Of a stretch of DNA of 64,000 bases, positions 32,261 through 46,400 are shown one piece after another (positions within the stretch are counted from its first letter, which is position 1; each line of letters opens with the position of its first letter). Made by a program: the position numbers and the translations under genes. The notes beneath the pieces are model-generated. The model did not search any database. It saw only the letters and a list, made by a program, of their open reading frames with translations, and had not been told where the DNA came from. This DNA comes from Haliclona indistincta (lineage: Eukaryota; Porifera; Demospongiae; Haplosclerida; Chalinidae): NCBI GenBank assembly GCA_964017065.1, contig OZ024784.1, positions 3,515,152 to 3,579,151 of the forward strand. Direction: 5' to 3'.

Positions 32261-32292
32261 TTTGTGGTTAATTAGGGCTTGACCCGGGGCAA
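32261..32292. promoter_or_regulatory. Bidirectional promoter gap, 32 bp between start codons
   Basis: Only 32 bases separate the ATG of UCK (minus strand) from the ATG of the cupin gene (plus strand). The two transcripts must overlap, share a core promoter inside the other's coding region, or use later starts. Confidence 0.6.
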
Positions 32293-32691
32293 ATGGCGAC
32301 GTACACAAGAAGTGAAGACATTGTTTACTACGTAACCAAAGACGGATCGAGAATACGAGAATTTATCCATCCATCTATTCATGGTAATACCAATCTATCT
32401 CTCGCTGAGGCCGTGGTGCTACCTGGGAAAAGTACCTTCTCTCACTACCATCGTCTCTCCGAGGAACTGTACCACGTGACTCAGGGGGCGGGGAAAGTGA
32501 CAGTGGGAAAAGACACAGTGGAAGTGAAAGCAGGAGATACAGTCTGCATACCGCCAGGAACGGTGCATAATGCTACTAATACTGGAGCAGAAGATCTAAA
32601 GATTCTCTGCATAATGTCACCTCCTTACAGCCATGACGATACAATACTTATAGACAGCGATAGCACTAGAGCACAAAGGCCTACATCTTAA
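32293..32691 (+). CDS. Single-domain cupin protein
   Basis: An intronless frame of 132 residues forming one small cupin barrel. Motif 1 is FSHYHRLSEELYHVTQG (HxH, Glu and Gly at family spacing) and motif 2 is GDTVCIPPGTVHNATN (PPG, His, N). The metal-binding His/His/Glu/His set is therefore complete, suggesting a metal-dependent sugar- or small-molecule-modifying enzyme or binding protein; the substrate is unknown. Such short cupins are commonest in bacteria and archaea, so ancient or recent transfer is possible, but base composition looks like that of the neighbours and nothing here proves transfer. Confidence 0.82.
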   Translation: MATYTRSEDIVYYVTKDGSRIREFIHPSIHGNTNLSLAEAVVLPGKSTFSHYHRLSEELYHVTQGAGKVTVGKDTVEVKAGDTVCIPPGTVHNATNTGAEDLKILCIMSPPYSHDDTILIDSDSTRAQRPTS

Positions 32692-32801
32692 TCGTTCACT
32701 ATACTTTAATACTGCATTTGCATGCAGGATAATGGATTGGACAGTATAATAAGATATATGAAGAATATGATATAATAAAACTGTTCAATGGATCGATGGC
32801 A

Positions 32802-35800
32802 TTAGTCAGCTGTTTGATTTGTGTTTAGTGTGTGTTGTATAGATTGGTTTAGTCTGGTGAGCTCCTCAACTGCTTTAGCTGGTAAAGGGATTGGATGAGC
32901 TCTCACTTTCTCCCAGCTTGACTGCATCACTGATACAGCCTCCATTAGTGATTCAAAATGTTCATCTCTTTGAGAATGCACCACAAGCGTGATGTTTGGA
33001 GGATTGTGTGCAGTACTGAGAGGAGTCGTGTGGGGGAGTGTGTGTCTAGCCTTCAGATAAGATATCAAATCCGACTAAAAACTGTTAAGAAAAACAAAGG
33101 TGCATACAAATCACTCTAGCAATAGAACTCATTATAAATGGATACAGTTGTTGGAGGAGGCCCATCCGTCCAGCTTGGGACCTGTGGTAGTTGACAGTGA
33201 TCATTTAGTTCTTGTTTAGATGATGAATCTTGCCTTGTTCAGGAAGGACACCACAGTATCATTGACAGCAGGGGGCACACACTGCTCCACTATTGTTGAG
33301 TAAGGTGTGAGCTCAGCAAACTTACGAAATGCCTCCAGTGTATTACTCAGGACTAACCAGTGGTTGTGTCCAAACAGGCGACAAAATGATTCTACCACAA
33401 CCGATAAGATGGAGTCCTGAGAGAGAGAGAGCAGGAGGATGATAGAGACAGTACAATAATGGTCGTTCATACTTGCATGTCTTGTGTTAACTCAAGAGAG
33501 CCACATTGTGACAGTATTGATGCAACCGCTAACAGAACATGCACAGGAGAAGAGCCTGTTGCTAGGATCATCCTAATACACTGAAACACCTACACTCAAG
33601 ACAGGATAAGTACGGTACCAGTGTTTCGCAACATGATGGCACCTTATTCAATTGTGATGAGGAGAATGACGATAGCAGTGATGAAGTGAGATGAGCTAGA
33701 CTGCACACAACATCAGTATGTATCTGAGAGGAATGTGCATATATGTATGTGTGTGTAACATAGTTTTATTTCCCACTGTATTTTTCCAGCCAGCAGTTGC
33801 TACAGCAACAGACACCTCCCACAGAGTGACAAGAGAGGTGAGAGAATATGAGGGGATGTGGTGCCAGCAATCATCATGAGTGAGCAGTACTTGTAGACAC
33901 AACCACTGTAGAACAACAGAATATTGTCAACACTCACTTGTTGTGAATCAATATGCAACTGCAACTTACGGTAGTAAGAGGAGAACATTCTGACTGCAAC
34001 AATCGAGAGCATGTACCAGCTAGTGAGGAACAGATCTGGGATGAGGAGAAATGAGTACTGTGGAACCTAGTTTGGTAATACCAACCTCTGTTTGAAGAGA
34101 AGGATGGAGTGAGTGAGTTGGTAGGTGGAGCCAGATAGCGAGAGAGTCACCGGAGGAGGGCAGGTATTGCTGGCACAGGTTAGTCTAGAGGAAAGGAAGA
34201 TACTAAGAAGGCATCAGAGAAAAAGAGGCTGACTTGCTGTTGAGGAGCAAGGAGACCAACCAAGCGACGGAGAAGTGAACTGATGTGAATAAGAGTGCGA
34301 GATGAGGACGAGGGAGAGATGGATGAAACCTACTAGTGATGACAACTAAGAGCTTATCAAGCACATTAGTTACCAGTTGACACAGCAGTTCAACATAGCC
34401 ATAGCACAGCTCACTAGTACCCCATCTGCCGAGAGGGATATTGGATGAAATCTAACCTAGTGCTCAATTCATACCTAGCCATAAAGCACCACACATCTGA
34501 AGCCAGCATGACTGAGTACAGGTCTGTTCCTAGTAATTCTCTCAACAGCACTCTCTCCTGCAATAAGATACATGAATAATAATACCGATTACAAACACGC
34601 CTACATACCAAGGTGCCAAAATGTTTAGCAGGTGTAGTAGCAACAGTAGCGCACAGGTGGACACACACATGCTCATATAATGTCACCTCATCCAGCGGCA
34701 TACCAATGCTCTGGACCCCTGTGACTCTCACAGGTAGAGAGAACTCAGCATAACCTGAAAATGATAAGAGGATAAAAATACTCTTAGAGGACTGTGAACT
34801 TGCATGCTCTCACACAACTATAAACTGAATCCAGCAACCTGCATGAAACTGGTTCAACCTGTATGCATACATTAGCACATGCAACACATGGTAGGCAGTA
34901 GTAGGCTATACCTCGGCAGCTGTTGTAGAATCAAAGAGATGGTTTTGAACTGAGACTGATAAAAGAACAAGGAATGAGTTGAACAGGTTCTAAATTTATC
35001 CTTACCAGGCAATTTGGGAAATAGTTTGAGTAGAAAACATAAAAGAATTGACCATGAAAATGGTTGCTCTCTCATAGCATCTGAAATGAAGGAGAGATGA
35101 TTTTGTTGAAAAGAGAGAGTAGGTGCCAACCAGTGGGTGTGGTTAATAGGGTGAGGAAACCGTCACAATAAACCATGGACGAACAGAGTGGCTCACACTG
35201 TGGGAATGAAGAGAGTGAGTGTTGTGAGGTGCATGTATGATAGCGGTTACCACTACTAGCAAGTTAGCCTCAATATCAGCAAGTGATGACTTGTGGAGAG
35301 GTTTACAATAAGGAGAGGGAGGAAGAGAACTGGAGAAAAGAGAATATGGTTATGGGATCAAGATCAAGGGAATGGTCTTACTTGATGAATCCTAGTAGAA
35401 AATCTAATACACATTGAGCAAGGAGGTGATGGCACATTTCAAATTCCTGATCAAGTCGGTAAAAACAACACAAGATCGTGGAAAAGTACTTTTTGCACCT
35501 GTACAACTTTAGTGATTAGTATTGCAAAGAAACGACATGATTTCAACAGCTTGGAAAATTGGCTGTTAGGATCCTGGTCAGGAAAGGAGTGAGAAAGTAA
35601 TGAATGAAATGGAAGAACTTGCTTTCTTCTCTCTCCTAATCCCGTGTGACACACACTCGCTGCTCTGTTGCCTCATTGCTGTGCACATGCTGGCGATGAT
35701 AGGACAGGCATCTTCGACATGTCCGGGGCTTGTCTTCAAGCAGCAGACCATCTTTCCCAAAGCTTTCCACGTCATTATCACAATAGCTGGATCAAAGTGG

Positions 35801-36897
35801 AGCACTTTCTCAGCGGCTTCAGTAAGTGAGCAGAGAACTATATAAAAAAGAAGCTGAGAATCAAAGAGGTACGTAGACTAGACTTTGTGTAACCTTTTTG
35901 AAATATCTCCATTCCCTCCATCTCTTCTTCGTTATTTTCAACCAGTTTCTCTGGTCTTACAGTAGTGACTGTCTCGACAGCAACCTGTGTATACCACGAG
36001 GAGTATATTATTATACATGTTATAATACTGAATACCCTGAGTAGGTTATATGATGACTTGAACATTGGTCCAAGTTGTGCTGCCAGCTGCTCGAAAGCCC
36101 ACGAATGCTCAACTTCAACATTCTGAAAAAAGAAGATGAAATAACATTTGCTATAATACATGTACTGCTAGTGTATAATACATGTACTGCTAGTGTCACC
36201 TTGCAAAATTTCAAAGTAGATGTAAGTGCATTGAAACAAGTGACCAGCCAATAGCTGAGGCTTCTGATGAACTGAGGCCCACTAGACATCAATTCTTTCA
36301 ACCTTTCAAGACCTTTTGTCAGTGATGCTAAATGTGACTTCAAACACTGCAGCAGTGAATATACATACCACCAGGTATGCAACTAATATACCACCAAACA
36401 AACCATGCAAAGATACTTGATAGGATCCATATCAACTGATGTGGTAGCATTTTCACTGAGGGACTCAATACAGCTCTGACATGTATTGTGAAACAATGAT
36501 TGAATCTAATAATTGAACAAATTGAAACCAGTTCTTAAATTTTGTTTTAAACCTTAGGAGAGAGCGATGCAAGCAGTAGATAGAGGTGCTGAGATGAAGG
36601 GCTAGCATCCAGTAACACCAATGCCACAAACTGTAGCACATCTTGATACTCTGTGCAGTAGAATGAGACACAGCTAGTGAGTATGACTGTATAGTGTGTG
36701 TGCACTCACTAGTCTGTTGATCACGTGATGGACTCCAGTGTAATAACATATCCTGGTCACATGTTCAATTTCATGATCAACTAAACATGCTAAAATTCAA
36801 CAAACTCACGCATATATCATCTGTGACTTCTTTCCATCTCTCTCTAGCTTCTTCCGCGCTCAGTCGAGTTACAGGTACACGCTGAGCGTCTTCCATC
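32802..36897 (-). CDS. FIRRM: FIRRM (C1orf112/FLIP)-like recombination regulator
   Basis: A long minus-strand gene of many short exons. Coding runs from MEDAQRVPVTRLSAEEARER (start 36897) to a stop at 32802. Recognisable exon products include LLHWSPSRDQQ, QFVALVLLDASPSSQHLYL, HLASLTKGLERLKEL, IVIMTWKALGKMVCCLK, LASDVWCFMARWGTSELCY and DSILSVVVESFCRLFGHNHW. The last is followed by LVLSNTLEAFRKFAELTP and VEQCVPPAVNDTVVSFLNK. The last two segments resemble the C-terminal half of vertebrate C1orf112/FIRRM, which partners FIGNL1 to remove RAD51 and limit crossing over. This identification is from remembered motifs, so moderate confidence. All-helical, repeat-like composition is consistent. Exon joins in the middle were not all resolved. 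Confidence 0.6.
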
Positions 36898-37150
36898 ACA
36901 GGTTCTTTACAGCGTTCGAACTGTGCATGTCATACCTCATACCTGATGTCATGAATTATTCAACGACCAGCATGTATGTTTCGCGCGCTCTTTAGTGTTC
37001 CGCCTTTGGTTGAATTAGAATCGACCAATCAGATCACTCAAAAAAACCCGCGACAGTTTCCCGCCAAACCACATCTGTGTGCTGCTAGTGCTGTGCCTAA
37101 AGTTCCTGCCTGGTCTCTACGTGTTCGTTGGGAACGTTGGGAAAATAGTG

Positions 37151-40100
37151 ATGCTAGGTGGAGACTCTGCCCTTGTGGAGGAGATCCCTGCAGAGGGGAT
37201 GGAGAAGTGAGCACAAGATAAGAAAATTTCACAACAGTTTCACTCACACCTCTCGTTCACTCTCTCATTCTGGTACCTCACCCTCTCTCTCTTCTCCTCA
37301 CAACAGAGACAACGATTTAGAGACTACCATTACACCTAAGGCTTCCCGTGGAAAAAGAAAAGCTGCAAAGACCCCGACTTCAGCTAAAGAAAAGAAAGTG
37401 AGCAAGAAAAATGGTGGAACAGTGTCAAGCAGCAATGGGAAAAAATCCGGAGATGGAGGAAGACAATTAGACTTGACCAAGATGTTTGGAAAGGCGTAAG
37501 CACTAATGTACCTTTTTGTACATTATGGATTTTTTGTCTTTTTACTAGTTCTCAAAAGCGCAAGGTTGAAGACAACTTGGTTATTGAAGGTGATAGTTCC
37601 AATAGCAAGCGCTTGAAGGAGAATCAAACGGACGGGGAAGAATCCTCACCAGAGGAGAATCCTGCTCCGAGGAGTAATGGTGTCAGTAAACAGCCTCCAC
37701 CAATTGAGGTAAACTCTCTTCATATAATTTTATCGCAGATCTTTTTTACTCTCTCCCATCTCAGCCCCCAAAGCGGTGTCAATATTGTCGACAACATTTT
37801 GACGATCCTGATCTTAGCTTGTTCATTGGTGACCCTGAGAATGCCGTGAGTACCTAACAATGAAAGACTCTATAATGTTGTTTGTCTGTTAGCTAGAGGA
37901 GTTTGTGACACTAGCTGATCCATCCTTGTCTCTGCTCAACATGGACCAAGAGAGCTCAGTAGACGAGATACCACAACACAAGATAACAGAGTTCAGGTAC
38001 TACTGTGCTGGGCGGTTTAGTGTTATCATCCTCCTCCCCTTTCTGTTAGTGTGTATGATAAGAACATGCATCTCTGTTCATTTGATGTTGGTCTGATTGA
38101 GAGGAATGTTGAACTGTACTTCAGTGGAGCAGTGAAACCAATTTATGACGAGAATCCTGACCCAGCAGGTAAATAGCTCATATGCACCCAAACCTGCACA
38201 CTTTAACCTCTCTCACTCTCTGTCTAGATGGTATACCCACTAAGCAGTTAGGACCCATTAATGCATGGTGGATTGCTGGATTTGATGGAGGAGAAAAGGC
38301 TCTCATTGGCTTTTCAACTGGTGGGAAAAACAACAAAAACTAAGCACTCTTTTATAAGCGTTTTGTTACAATTATTGAGATGAGTACTGCTCTTCTTCCT
38401 GTGCAGCATATGCTGAGTATGTGTTGATGGAACCTTCTCCTGCCTATGAGAAGATCATGGCTACAGTTCATGAGAAGATATACCTCAGCAAGGTAGAGTG
38501 CCTACTTCTCTTGCATCAATCTTCTGTTTGTCTATCAGGTGGTAATTGAGTATCTTGAGGAGGAACCAGCTGCCTCATACGAGGACCTGCTCAATAAGAT
38601 CCAGACCACTGTACCTCCTGAGTCTATTGGTTGCACCAGCTTTACCGAAGACACTCTGCTTAGACATGCCCAGTTTGTGGTAGAACAGGTATGTTGTTAC
38701 AACTTACGGATTGATGTGTCATGTATTCTGTGTGTATTTTCACAGGCTGAGAGTTATGACCAGTTTGGCGACCCAGACGAGGACCTGCTGCTTGTGTCTC
38801 CATGTATGAGGGACCTCATTAGCCTTGCTGGGGTTACCCTGGGAAAGAGGTAAGTGTTTAGTGCATCAGTAATGCTGGTAATGTGCATGTCCAGGAGAGC
38901 TACAAGGAGAAATGCACGACCTGCAAAGCAAAAGAAACCGAAGCACACAATGGTGAGCTTGTTTATCTGTGACTACTATGTTGCTATTCGTAACCTAGGC
39001 AACGACCACTCCGCTAGTCCGAAATATATTTGAAATGTTGTTTAAGGATCAGATTGACAACAAGCCAGCCATGTCTGCTCCTCGCAAGAGACGCTGTGGA
39101 GTGTGTGAAGTAAGGAGGACACACACACTCTCTGAGATGCTCTTTTGATAACATGTTCACAGGCGTGCCAGCGGTCTGATTGTGGTAAATGCACTGCTTG
39201 CAAGGATATGACTAAATTCGGTGGATCGGGACGATCAAAACAAGCTTGTGTACACCGCAGGTAACCATACAGTCATGTCTTGTGTGGGCATGTACCAGTG
39301 TATCACAGGTGCCCAAACATGGCTGTACAAGATGAGGAAGATGATGACACTGAGAATGAAGATGAACTTATTAAACTGGTTAGTTTGTTCTTATCTGGCA
39401 CCCTCCCTCTTTAAAAATCTTGAATCTTCACAGAACGCTACTCCAACTAAAAAAGTCAAGTCAAATAATATGCTTGAGGTTATTGTTGCATCAACATTAA
39501 TGAGCTTTCACTGGACTGTTTTCTCTTTTAGAGCAAGGTAGTGTGGGTCGGTGAACCAGTGAAGATAGAGGGAAAGAAGAAGTACTATTCAAAAGTACTT
39601 GTTGACAACCAAGAGGTGTGTGTAGGGAAGAGAGAGGTCCATATGTTAGTGTCTTTGTCTATTAGATTGTTCCTGGTGATGCAGTGTCTATTTATCCTGA
39701 TGAACCAGACCAGCCGCTGTACATAGCAACCGTCCGCTACATGTGGGACGAGGGGAACGGGAAGAAACTGTTTCATGGTCACTGGTACAGCCGTTCCAAT
39801 GACACCATGCTCGGAGAAATGGGAGATCCATACGAGCTGTTTGTAGTGAATGAGTGTGACGATAATCCAGTAGGAGCAATCGTGGATAAAATACATGTAA
39901 GTCAGTTTAGCTGAATAGAATCAGTATTTCACATTTATCTGTAGGTGCGCAAATTGATTCCACCATCAGACTGGTCAATGAGAGGGGGTTTAGACGAGGA
40001 GGAGGAGAAAATGGAGGAAGACGGAATGCATTTCTTTTATCAGAAATACTATGTGCCCTCCTGTGCACGTTTCGAAGATGTTCCTGAAACACCGATGCCT

Positions 40101-43100
40101 GCGGAGATGATGAACACTGAGTATCCTCTGTTCTGTCCAGCTTGTGTTAGGAAAGACGAGGAAGAAAAGGTGAGCAAGAGAATGTTATTCATGTAAGTCT
40201 CAACTGGTCTTGGTGTCTCTATAGTCAGAGCGTCCTCAGCCAGCTCAAGAGCAGACCTGGGCTAGCCAACCAGGACGAACTGCCTTCAGGTAAACACTAT
40301 AATTCGAAATTACTTTTATTTACTCTTTATTTTAGTTCATTCACTCTCCGCAATGTTACCTACTCAATTGGTGATAGTGTGTATCTTCCTCCTGATACTT
40401 ATCGCTTCCCTGTCACTAAGACTCCTTCATCACCCAAGAAACAAAAGAAAGAATCTTCTGTGAGTTGAACAAGAGGATAAGATGCTGGTCATGTATACTT
40501 TCATGTAGTATGATGAGAGTATTTATACTGAGAAGTATCGGAAGACATCTGATTATGTTAAAGGAAGCAATGTTGATGCTCCTGCACCATTCCAGATAGG
40601 TATGTTGCCGTTTATCATGTGTTCATATTATAGCAAGGCCTCTTGCTGCAGGTCGCATCCTGCAGGTGATCTCTAAGCGATCGAGTAACAAGCTAACTGG
40701 TGAAGTAGACGAGGAGGTCCGCATCAAAGTAGCCATGTTTTACAGGTATGTGCTGCACGGAGAATGAATCTTTACTCCATTCTTTTCTTATAGACCAGAG
40801 AACACACATCGTGAAGACACTGCTGTGTTTCAAGCTGACCTTAACCTCCTCTACTGGAGCAATGAAGGTCAGTGAAAATCATACATATTGTCTCATGATT
40901 ATAGTCACATTTCTTAGAGGTGACACTAGCAGCAGAGGATGTGTGCGGTAAATGTAATGTAGTGTGTGGAGAAGACATGAGCATTGACAGAGACCAGCTC
41001 TTCAGCCAAGACTCCAATACATTCTACTATCTTGAGGCATGTAATAGTATCAAAATGAGCATGCATCTTTATTCTGTTTGTTTAGGCTTACGACAGTCGC
41101 ACAAAGAAGTTTGATGATTTGCCGTGTGATGCTCATGCAAGGTCGCACAAGGGAAAGGTATGTTTGTGCTGTGATCATCAGCCCTCTTCTACTGTCCTCT
41201 CTTTAGGGCAAGGGCAAAGGAAAGGGAAAGGGGACTAAAGGAGTAGCTACAGCATCGAACAATAATGAGCCGGTGGTTATGCGTAAACTACGGTCACTGG
41301 ATGTGTTTGCTGGATGTGGAGGTAGTTACTCACTAACACTCTTCACACCAACTCATCTTCTCTTCAGGTTTGACAGAAGGTTTCCACCAGTCTGGTGTGG
41401 CTGAGGCATGTTGGGCTGTAGAGAAAGAGGAGCCAGCAGCTCAAGCATTCCGACTCAACTTTCCCAAAGCTACTGTCTTCACTGATGACTGCAACATCCT
41501 TTTGAAACTTGTCATGGAGGTCAGTTTGCCTTTTCTTGTCACATTTTTACATCTCTTTGTTCTACAGGGTGCAGAGAAAAATTCACATGGTCAAACTCTC
41601 CCAAAGAAGGGTGAGGTGGAGCTACTGTGTGGTGGACCACCATGTCAAGGTTTCAGTGGAATGAACCGATTCAATTCACGGGAGTATTCAATGTTTAAGG
41701 TGCGTGATAATTTGCAGTATTTGTCCTACTTTCATCTCTCTGTTTAGAATTCACTTGTGGTGTCATATCTCAGCTATTGTGAATACTATCGACCAAAAGT
41801 TTTCCTTCTTGAGAATGTGCGGAACTTTGTTTCTTTCAAGCGAAGCATGATTCTTAAACTGGCTCTTCGCTGTCTGTTAAAGATGGGTTACCAGGTATGA
41901 TGAAGGGAGCTTTCAATATACTCACCGTCTCTCATTATCTTCTCACAGTGCACATTTGGTGTATTGCAAGCTGGACAATATGGTGTGCCCCAGACTAGGA
42001 GAAGGTGAAGAATGTCTTCTTATTAATCCTTCACTTACCATTTCTCATCTTAGGGCTATTATACTGGCTGCAGCACCAGGAGAGAAATTGCCTTTCTATC
42101 CTGAACCTATTCATGTGTTCAGTCCTCGTGCCTGCCAGCTCAATGTGGTTATTGATGAGAAGAAGGTACCTTGTTCATGTATGCATAAGTAAGTGTACAT
42201 CATGTTTTGTCTCTCTCTGTACAGTATGTGTCCAACATCACACGACATTCAGCCGCTCCATTCCGTACTATTACTGTGAGAGACTCCATGTCTGATCTTC
42301 CAGACATCAAGAACGGAGCCAACAAAAGAGAGATCATATACAATGGAGAGCCACGCTGCCATTTCCAACGACTGGTAAGACCTGCACTTTCTCACTATCT
42401 AACAATTTGTGATTCTAACGTTTTAGCTACGAGGCCAGCACGAACAGCCAATCTTGTATGATCACATTTGTAAGGAGATGAATGCTCTAGTTGCAGCACG
42501 CATACGACACATACCCGTGGGTGCTGGCTCTGACTGGAGGGAACTCCCTAACATTGTTGTTACCCTCTCTGATGGAAACACTGCACAGAAACTGTAAATG
42601 ACCTACACACATTGTGTAATCACATTATTTTTCTTTAGGAGGTACACCCATGATGATAGTAGGAATGGTCGCAGCAAGAATGGAGCACTGCGAGGAGTAT
42701 GCTCTTGTGCTGAGGAGAAGGGTAAATGTGACCCAACTGATCGTCAGTACAACACACTGGTGCCATGGTGTCTACCACATACTGGCAACAGACACAATCA
42801 CTGGGCTGGTTTGTATGGTAGGCTCGAGTGGAATGGTTTCTTTAGCACTACAGTTACCAACCCTGAGCCCATGGGAAAACAGGTGTGTAGAACAATCTGA
42901 TTGTATTGTTTTGTTGACCGTTTCATGTCTTAGGGTCGAGTGCTTCACCCTGAGCAACATCGGGTGGTAAGCGTAAGGGAGTGTGCTCGTTCACAGGGCT
43001 TTCCTGATACTTTCCGGTTCTTTGGCACTATACTAGACAAGCATCGCCAGGCAAGATCAACAATAGATCATTATAGTCATTAACCTGGTTATTCTTATGT

Positions 43101-43216
43101 AGGTTGGTAATGCAGTGCCACCTCCTCTTGCAAAAGCAATTGGGCACGAGATCATGCGTGCCATGCAAACTACCTCTAAACAGTCTCTTACTGAAGAAAA
43201 AGCAAACTCTAACTGA
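37151..43216 (+). CDS. DNMT1: DNA (cytosine-5)-methyltransferase 1, maintenance type
   Basis: A complete-looking DNMT1 in roughly two dozen exons. In order: a basic N-terminus with a PIP-box-like [12 protein letters not shown]; the RFTS domain ([20 protein letters not shown] ... [20 protein letters not shown]); a CXXC zinc finger ([32 protein letters not shown]); two BAH domains (from [18 protein letters not shown] and [18 protein letters not shown]); a Gly-Lys repeat linker ([11 protein letters not shown]); then the catalytic domain. Methyltransferase motifs are intact: [14 protein letters not shown] (I), [14 protein letters not shown] (IV, catalytic Cys), FLLENVRNF (VI, ENV), [15 protein letters not shown] (VIII) and [14 protein letters not shown] (X). 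It copies CpG methylation after replication. The start Met at 37151 fits but further 5' exons are possible. It converges with COP1, stop to stop 185 bp. Confidence 0.95.
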
Positions 43217-43401
43217 AGAAGTAGCCAGCCATAGACTGAACTGCACTACGAGTAAATTTATTATTTTTAACAGTATTGCCATGTAAAGTCATAACAGAGT
43301 TGTTATTTCTATTATAAACAATGTCCAGAGAGATAGAGACAGGCTTGGTCTTGGTAGTAATGATATCTTTATAAAGTCCAAGATATATATAATATAAGTT
43401 T

Positions 43402-46400
43402 CTATTCCACCATTTCAAGCACCTACAAGTAGAAGTGTTCCATTTACTGTACGTGTAACCATACACTTACTTTAATAAATCCTTGACTATTAGCAGCCAA
43501 CAAAGCATTAGAACCCTGTGTGTGGGTCATGACACTTCAACGACGCTATGAAGAAAAAACACTTACCTTTCTTAAACAAACTGAGGACACAAAGTCATTA
43601 TGGCTCTCCTGTTTAGTCTCTGTTGGCTTTTAGAATTTGTGGAGTCAGTGATAAATACCACACACATTCTATTAGACTCACCAGTATACTAGATGACACA
43701 TCAAATCGGTACTTCAATATGGGACGACTGATGAACTTGTGATACACATACACAGCATTGTTCTCTGAACCTAGAGACGAGACAAGAATGGTGTTTAACA
43801 GTGGTGTTGGTGTGCCTACCACAGGCAATAAAGCCATTGTTGACAGTGAGGCCGACAAAATTTTTTTCGTTTATGTGACCATTGTATGTACGTACACATG
43901 TGTTGCTTGTCAATGACCATAGCTTTAGTTCACTGTCAGTTGACCTGAAGGACGTGTTAGCATCAAGTAAACAGAGCTAGGTTTGTAACTTACGCAGACA
44001 CAAGCAACTCTTCATCAGGCAAGTAATGAACATAAGAGACTGCCTTTCTGTGACCCTTCATTACTTGCAGTGGTTGGGTGAACTTGCGTATGTCCACCAA
44101 TGTAATGGTGTGATCTGAGAGTCAATAAAACAACTAATTCTCACTGTCACTGTCATCATACCTGCACTGCCGTATGCTAGTTGAAACACGTTTGACGGCT
44201 GGAATCTCACACAACACACATTAGCTCCGGTCTGGTAAGACTGCACACTACGGCTACTGGCGAGTGTCCATAGTTTGAGAGAGCAGTCATCCCCTCCAGT
44301 TGCAAGAACATGAGGATCACTTGGATTGTAGGCGAGAGACCAGATACGTTTCTCGTGTTCCTGTAACACAAAAGTTGTAATGGGAAGAAAAATAGAGAAC
44401 AAGTCTCTAACCTGGTAGGTGTGAGTGCATTTATTGTGGTTGATATCCCACACAGACAATGTACCATCATAGTCACTGGATGACATCTGATGCTTGAAAT
44501 AAGGATTGAAAGCTACAGAGCTAAGAAAAAAATTAAGTCTTGTACATAGCGCGATTATAGACGTTCAGTAAGCATTTGATTGTTTGCTAGCACTTCTCCA
44601 TACTCACCAACGCCCGCAAGTGCTTTCTGAGCAGAAATTTGCAAAAACACAATCTCGTGACAAAATTTCACCCCACCCCTTAATCATCTCGCCCACGTTG
44701 TTGGCACTTAAAATTGTTAATATGTGCGCGTGCATAGACAGTCTGTACCAGGCCCTTTTAAAAGGGGCTGAGTACGAGGCTAGTTTGTACACTACCAGTA
44801 TATCAGACAGTAATTACCTTAGTTTGGCGGGACAAGACAATTCACACAAAGGATAATGTAGTATAGAAAAGCGTGCGTGTTGAGCAACAACTGTGTTGTA
44901 GTCAAATATCTGTAGCAACAATAAACAGCATTCTAGCAACCAATTCTTACTAGTTCACCTTTATCTTTCTAGTCACTCCAGCTACAGCAAAAAGATCGCC
45001 ATCTTTATCAAACTCTATACTAGAAACAATACTGGACGTTCCTACTGGTCCATCACCGTAACGCAACATTGCCTGCTCACGAAACGAAGAAAAACGGACA
45101 CAATCGTTCATTGTAGAGCAGAAATCTTCCTCCCAGTTTGAGCTGCTGGGCTCAGAAGCTGGTTTGTGATATGAACAATTTGTAATTTGCATCATGACTG
45201 TCATTATTTTTCACCTCCTTCAGGACATCGCATGGAGAAATAAGTTTGTGCGAGATCGTCAAAACAAGAATCTCGATTCCTTGATCGCCGACTCTTGCGT
45301 GACTATTATCAAATCAAGAGGAGGTAATGATACAATGATAAGATAACATTCAGCACACCTGGAGATCTGGAGGGAGACTAAGACGTTTCTCATCTCTCTC
45401 TTCTGGTAGTCTCTCTTCATTTCTCTCTTCCTTCAGCCTAGCAAGGTCCTCACTAATGCACTGCAATTGTGTCTTAACTCTCTCCTGCTCCTGTGCAAGC
45501 AAACAACTGAATATCAGCACAAGAAGAGATAAAATATACCTGTTGTGCACAAGCAAAAGCACTTTCAAGAAACTCAATATACTCGTCCTTCAACATGTTC
45601 TTCAGAGCCTGCACAGCAGCAGGAACACCAGGGCAGTAAGCACATAATTATTATTGGTAACAGTTAAAGAAGACAAACCCACCGCCAGCAGAATATTATG
45701 TACGGTGTGTGAAAGGCGTCTTACCAAACTAGAGCTTCTATCACATGGTTGCTCATAACCGTTCCCTAAGCCTTCATGACCTGACCATGTAGCTATACTC
45801 TCCTAATCAACTAGCTACGATCAGGCTAGGCAAAGAGGGCTATGATTAGCAAGGCTGGGAACAGCCTGACATCACATCTTAGCAATGATGGCGACGAGAA
45901 TATCTGATCTGACCCTCTAAAGATTAGAGGGCAAAGATGATTATTGACAAGAAAAGATGATGTGATGATTCAACCTCCTCCTCGCTATAATGCTAGCGTC
46001 ACAACACAATGGTACTACTGCGCTCAGCTAGCCAGCTACCTCATGTAAAATGTATGCAATATGTCTGGTCAGTCATCTGTCATCATTAGCACAACAGAAT
46101 GCTCTGTCTGTCTCAGTAACCTCTTTGTTAGCACTTACAGATAAGTTATTTATTACTGTCTGTCAGGTCAGGTCAAGTCAGGTTATATCAGGTCATTGTT
46201 TGTACTGAGTGATCTCAGTAACTTACTCTTGATCGATTTTTAGCCTTCTGTGCAATCCAGTCAGCAAACTCTTCCATGTCTGACAAAAATCAAATCAAAG
46301 GTGAAGCTGAGAGTAATGGTGGTTACCTGTGTCATTAAGCTGTGAGGTAACAGTATACAGCTGCTGTATTTTCACTGGATTTCCCTATAATAAAGTATTT

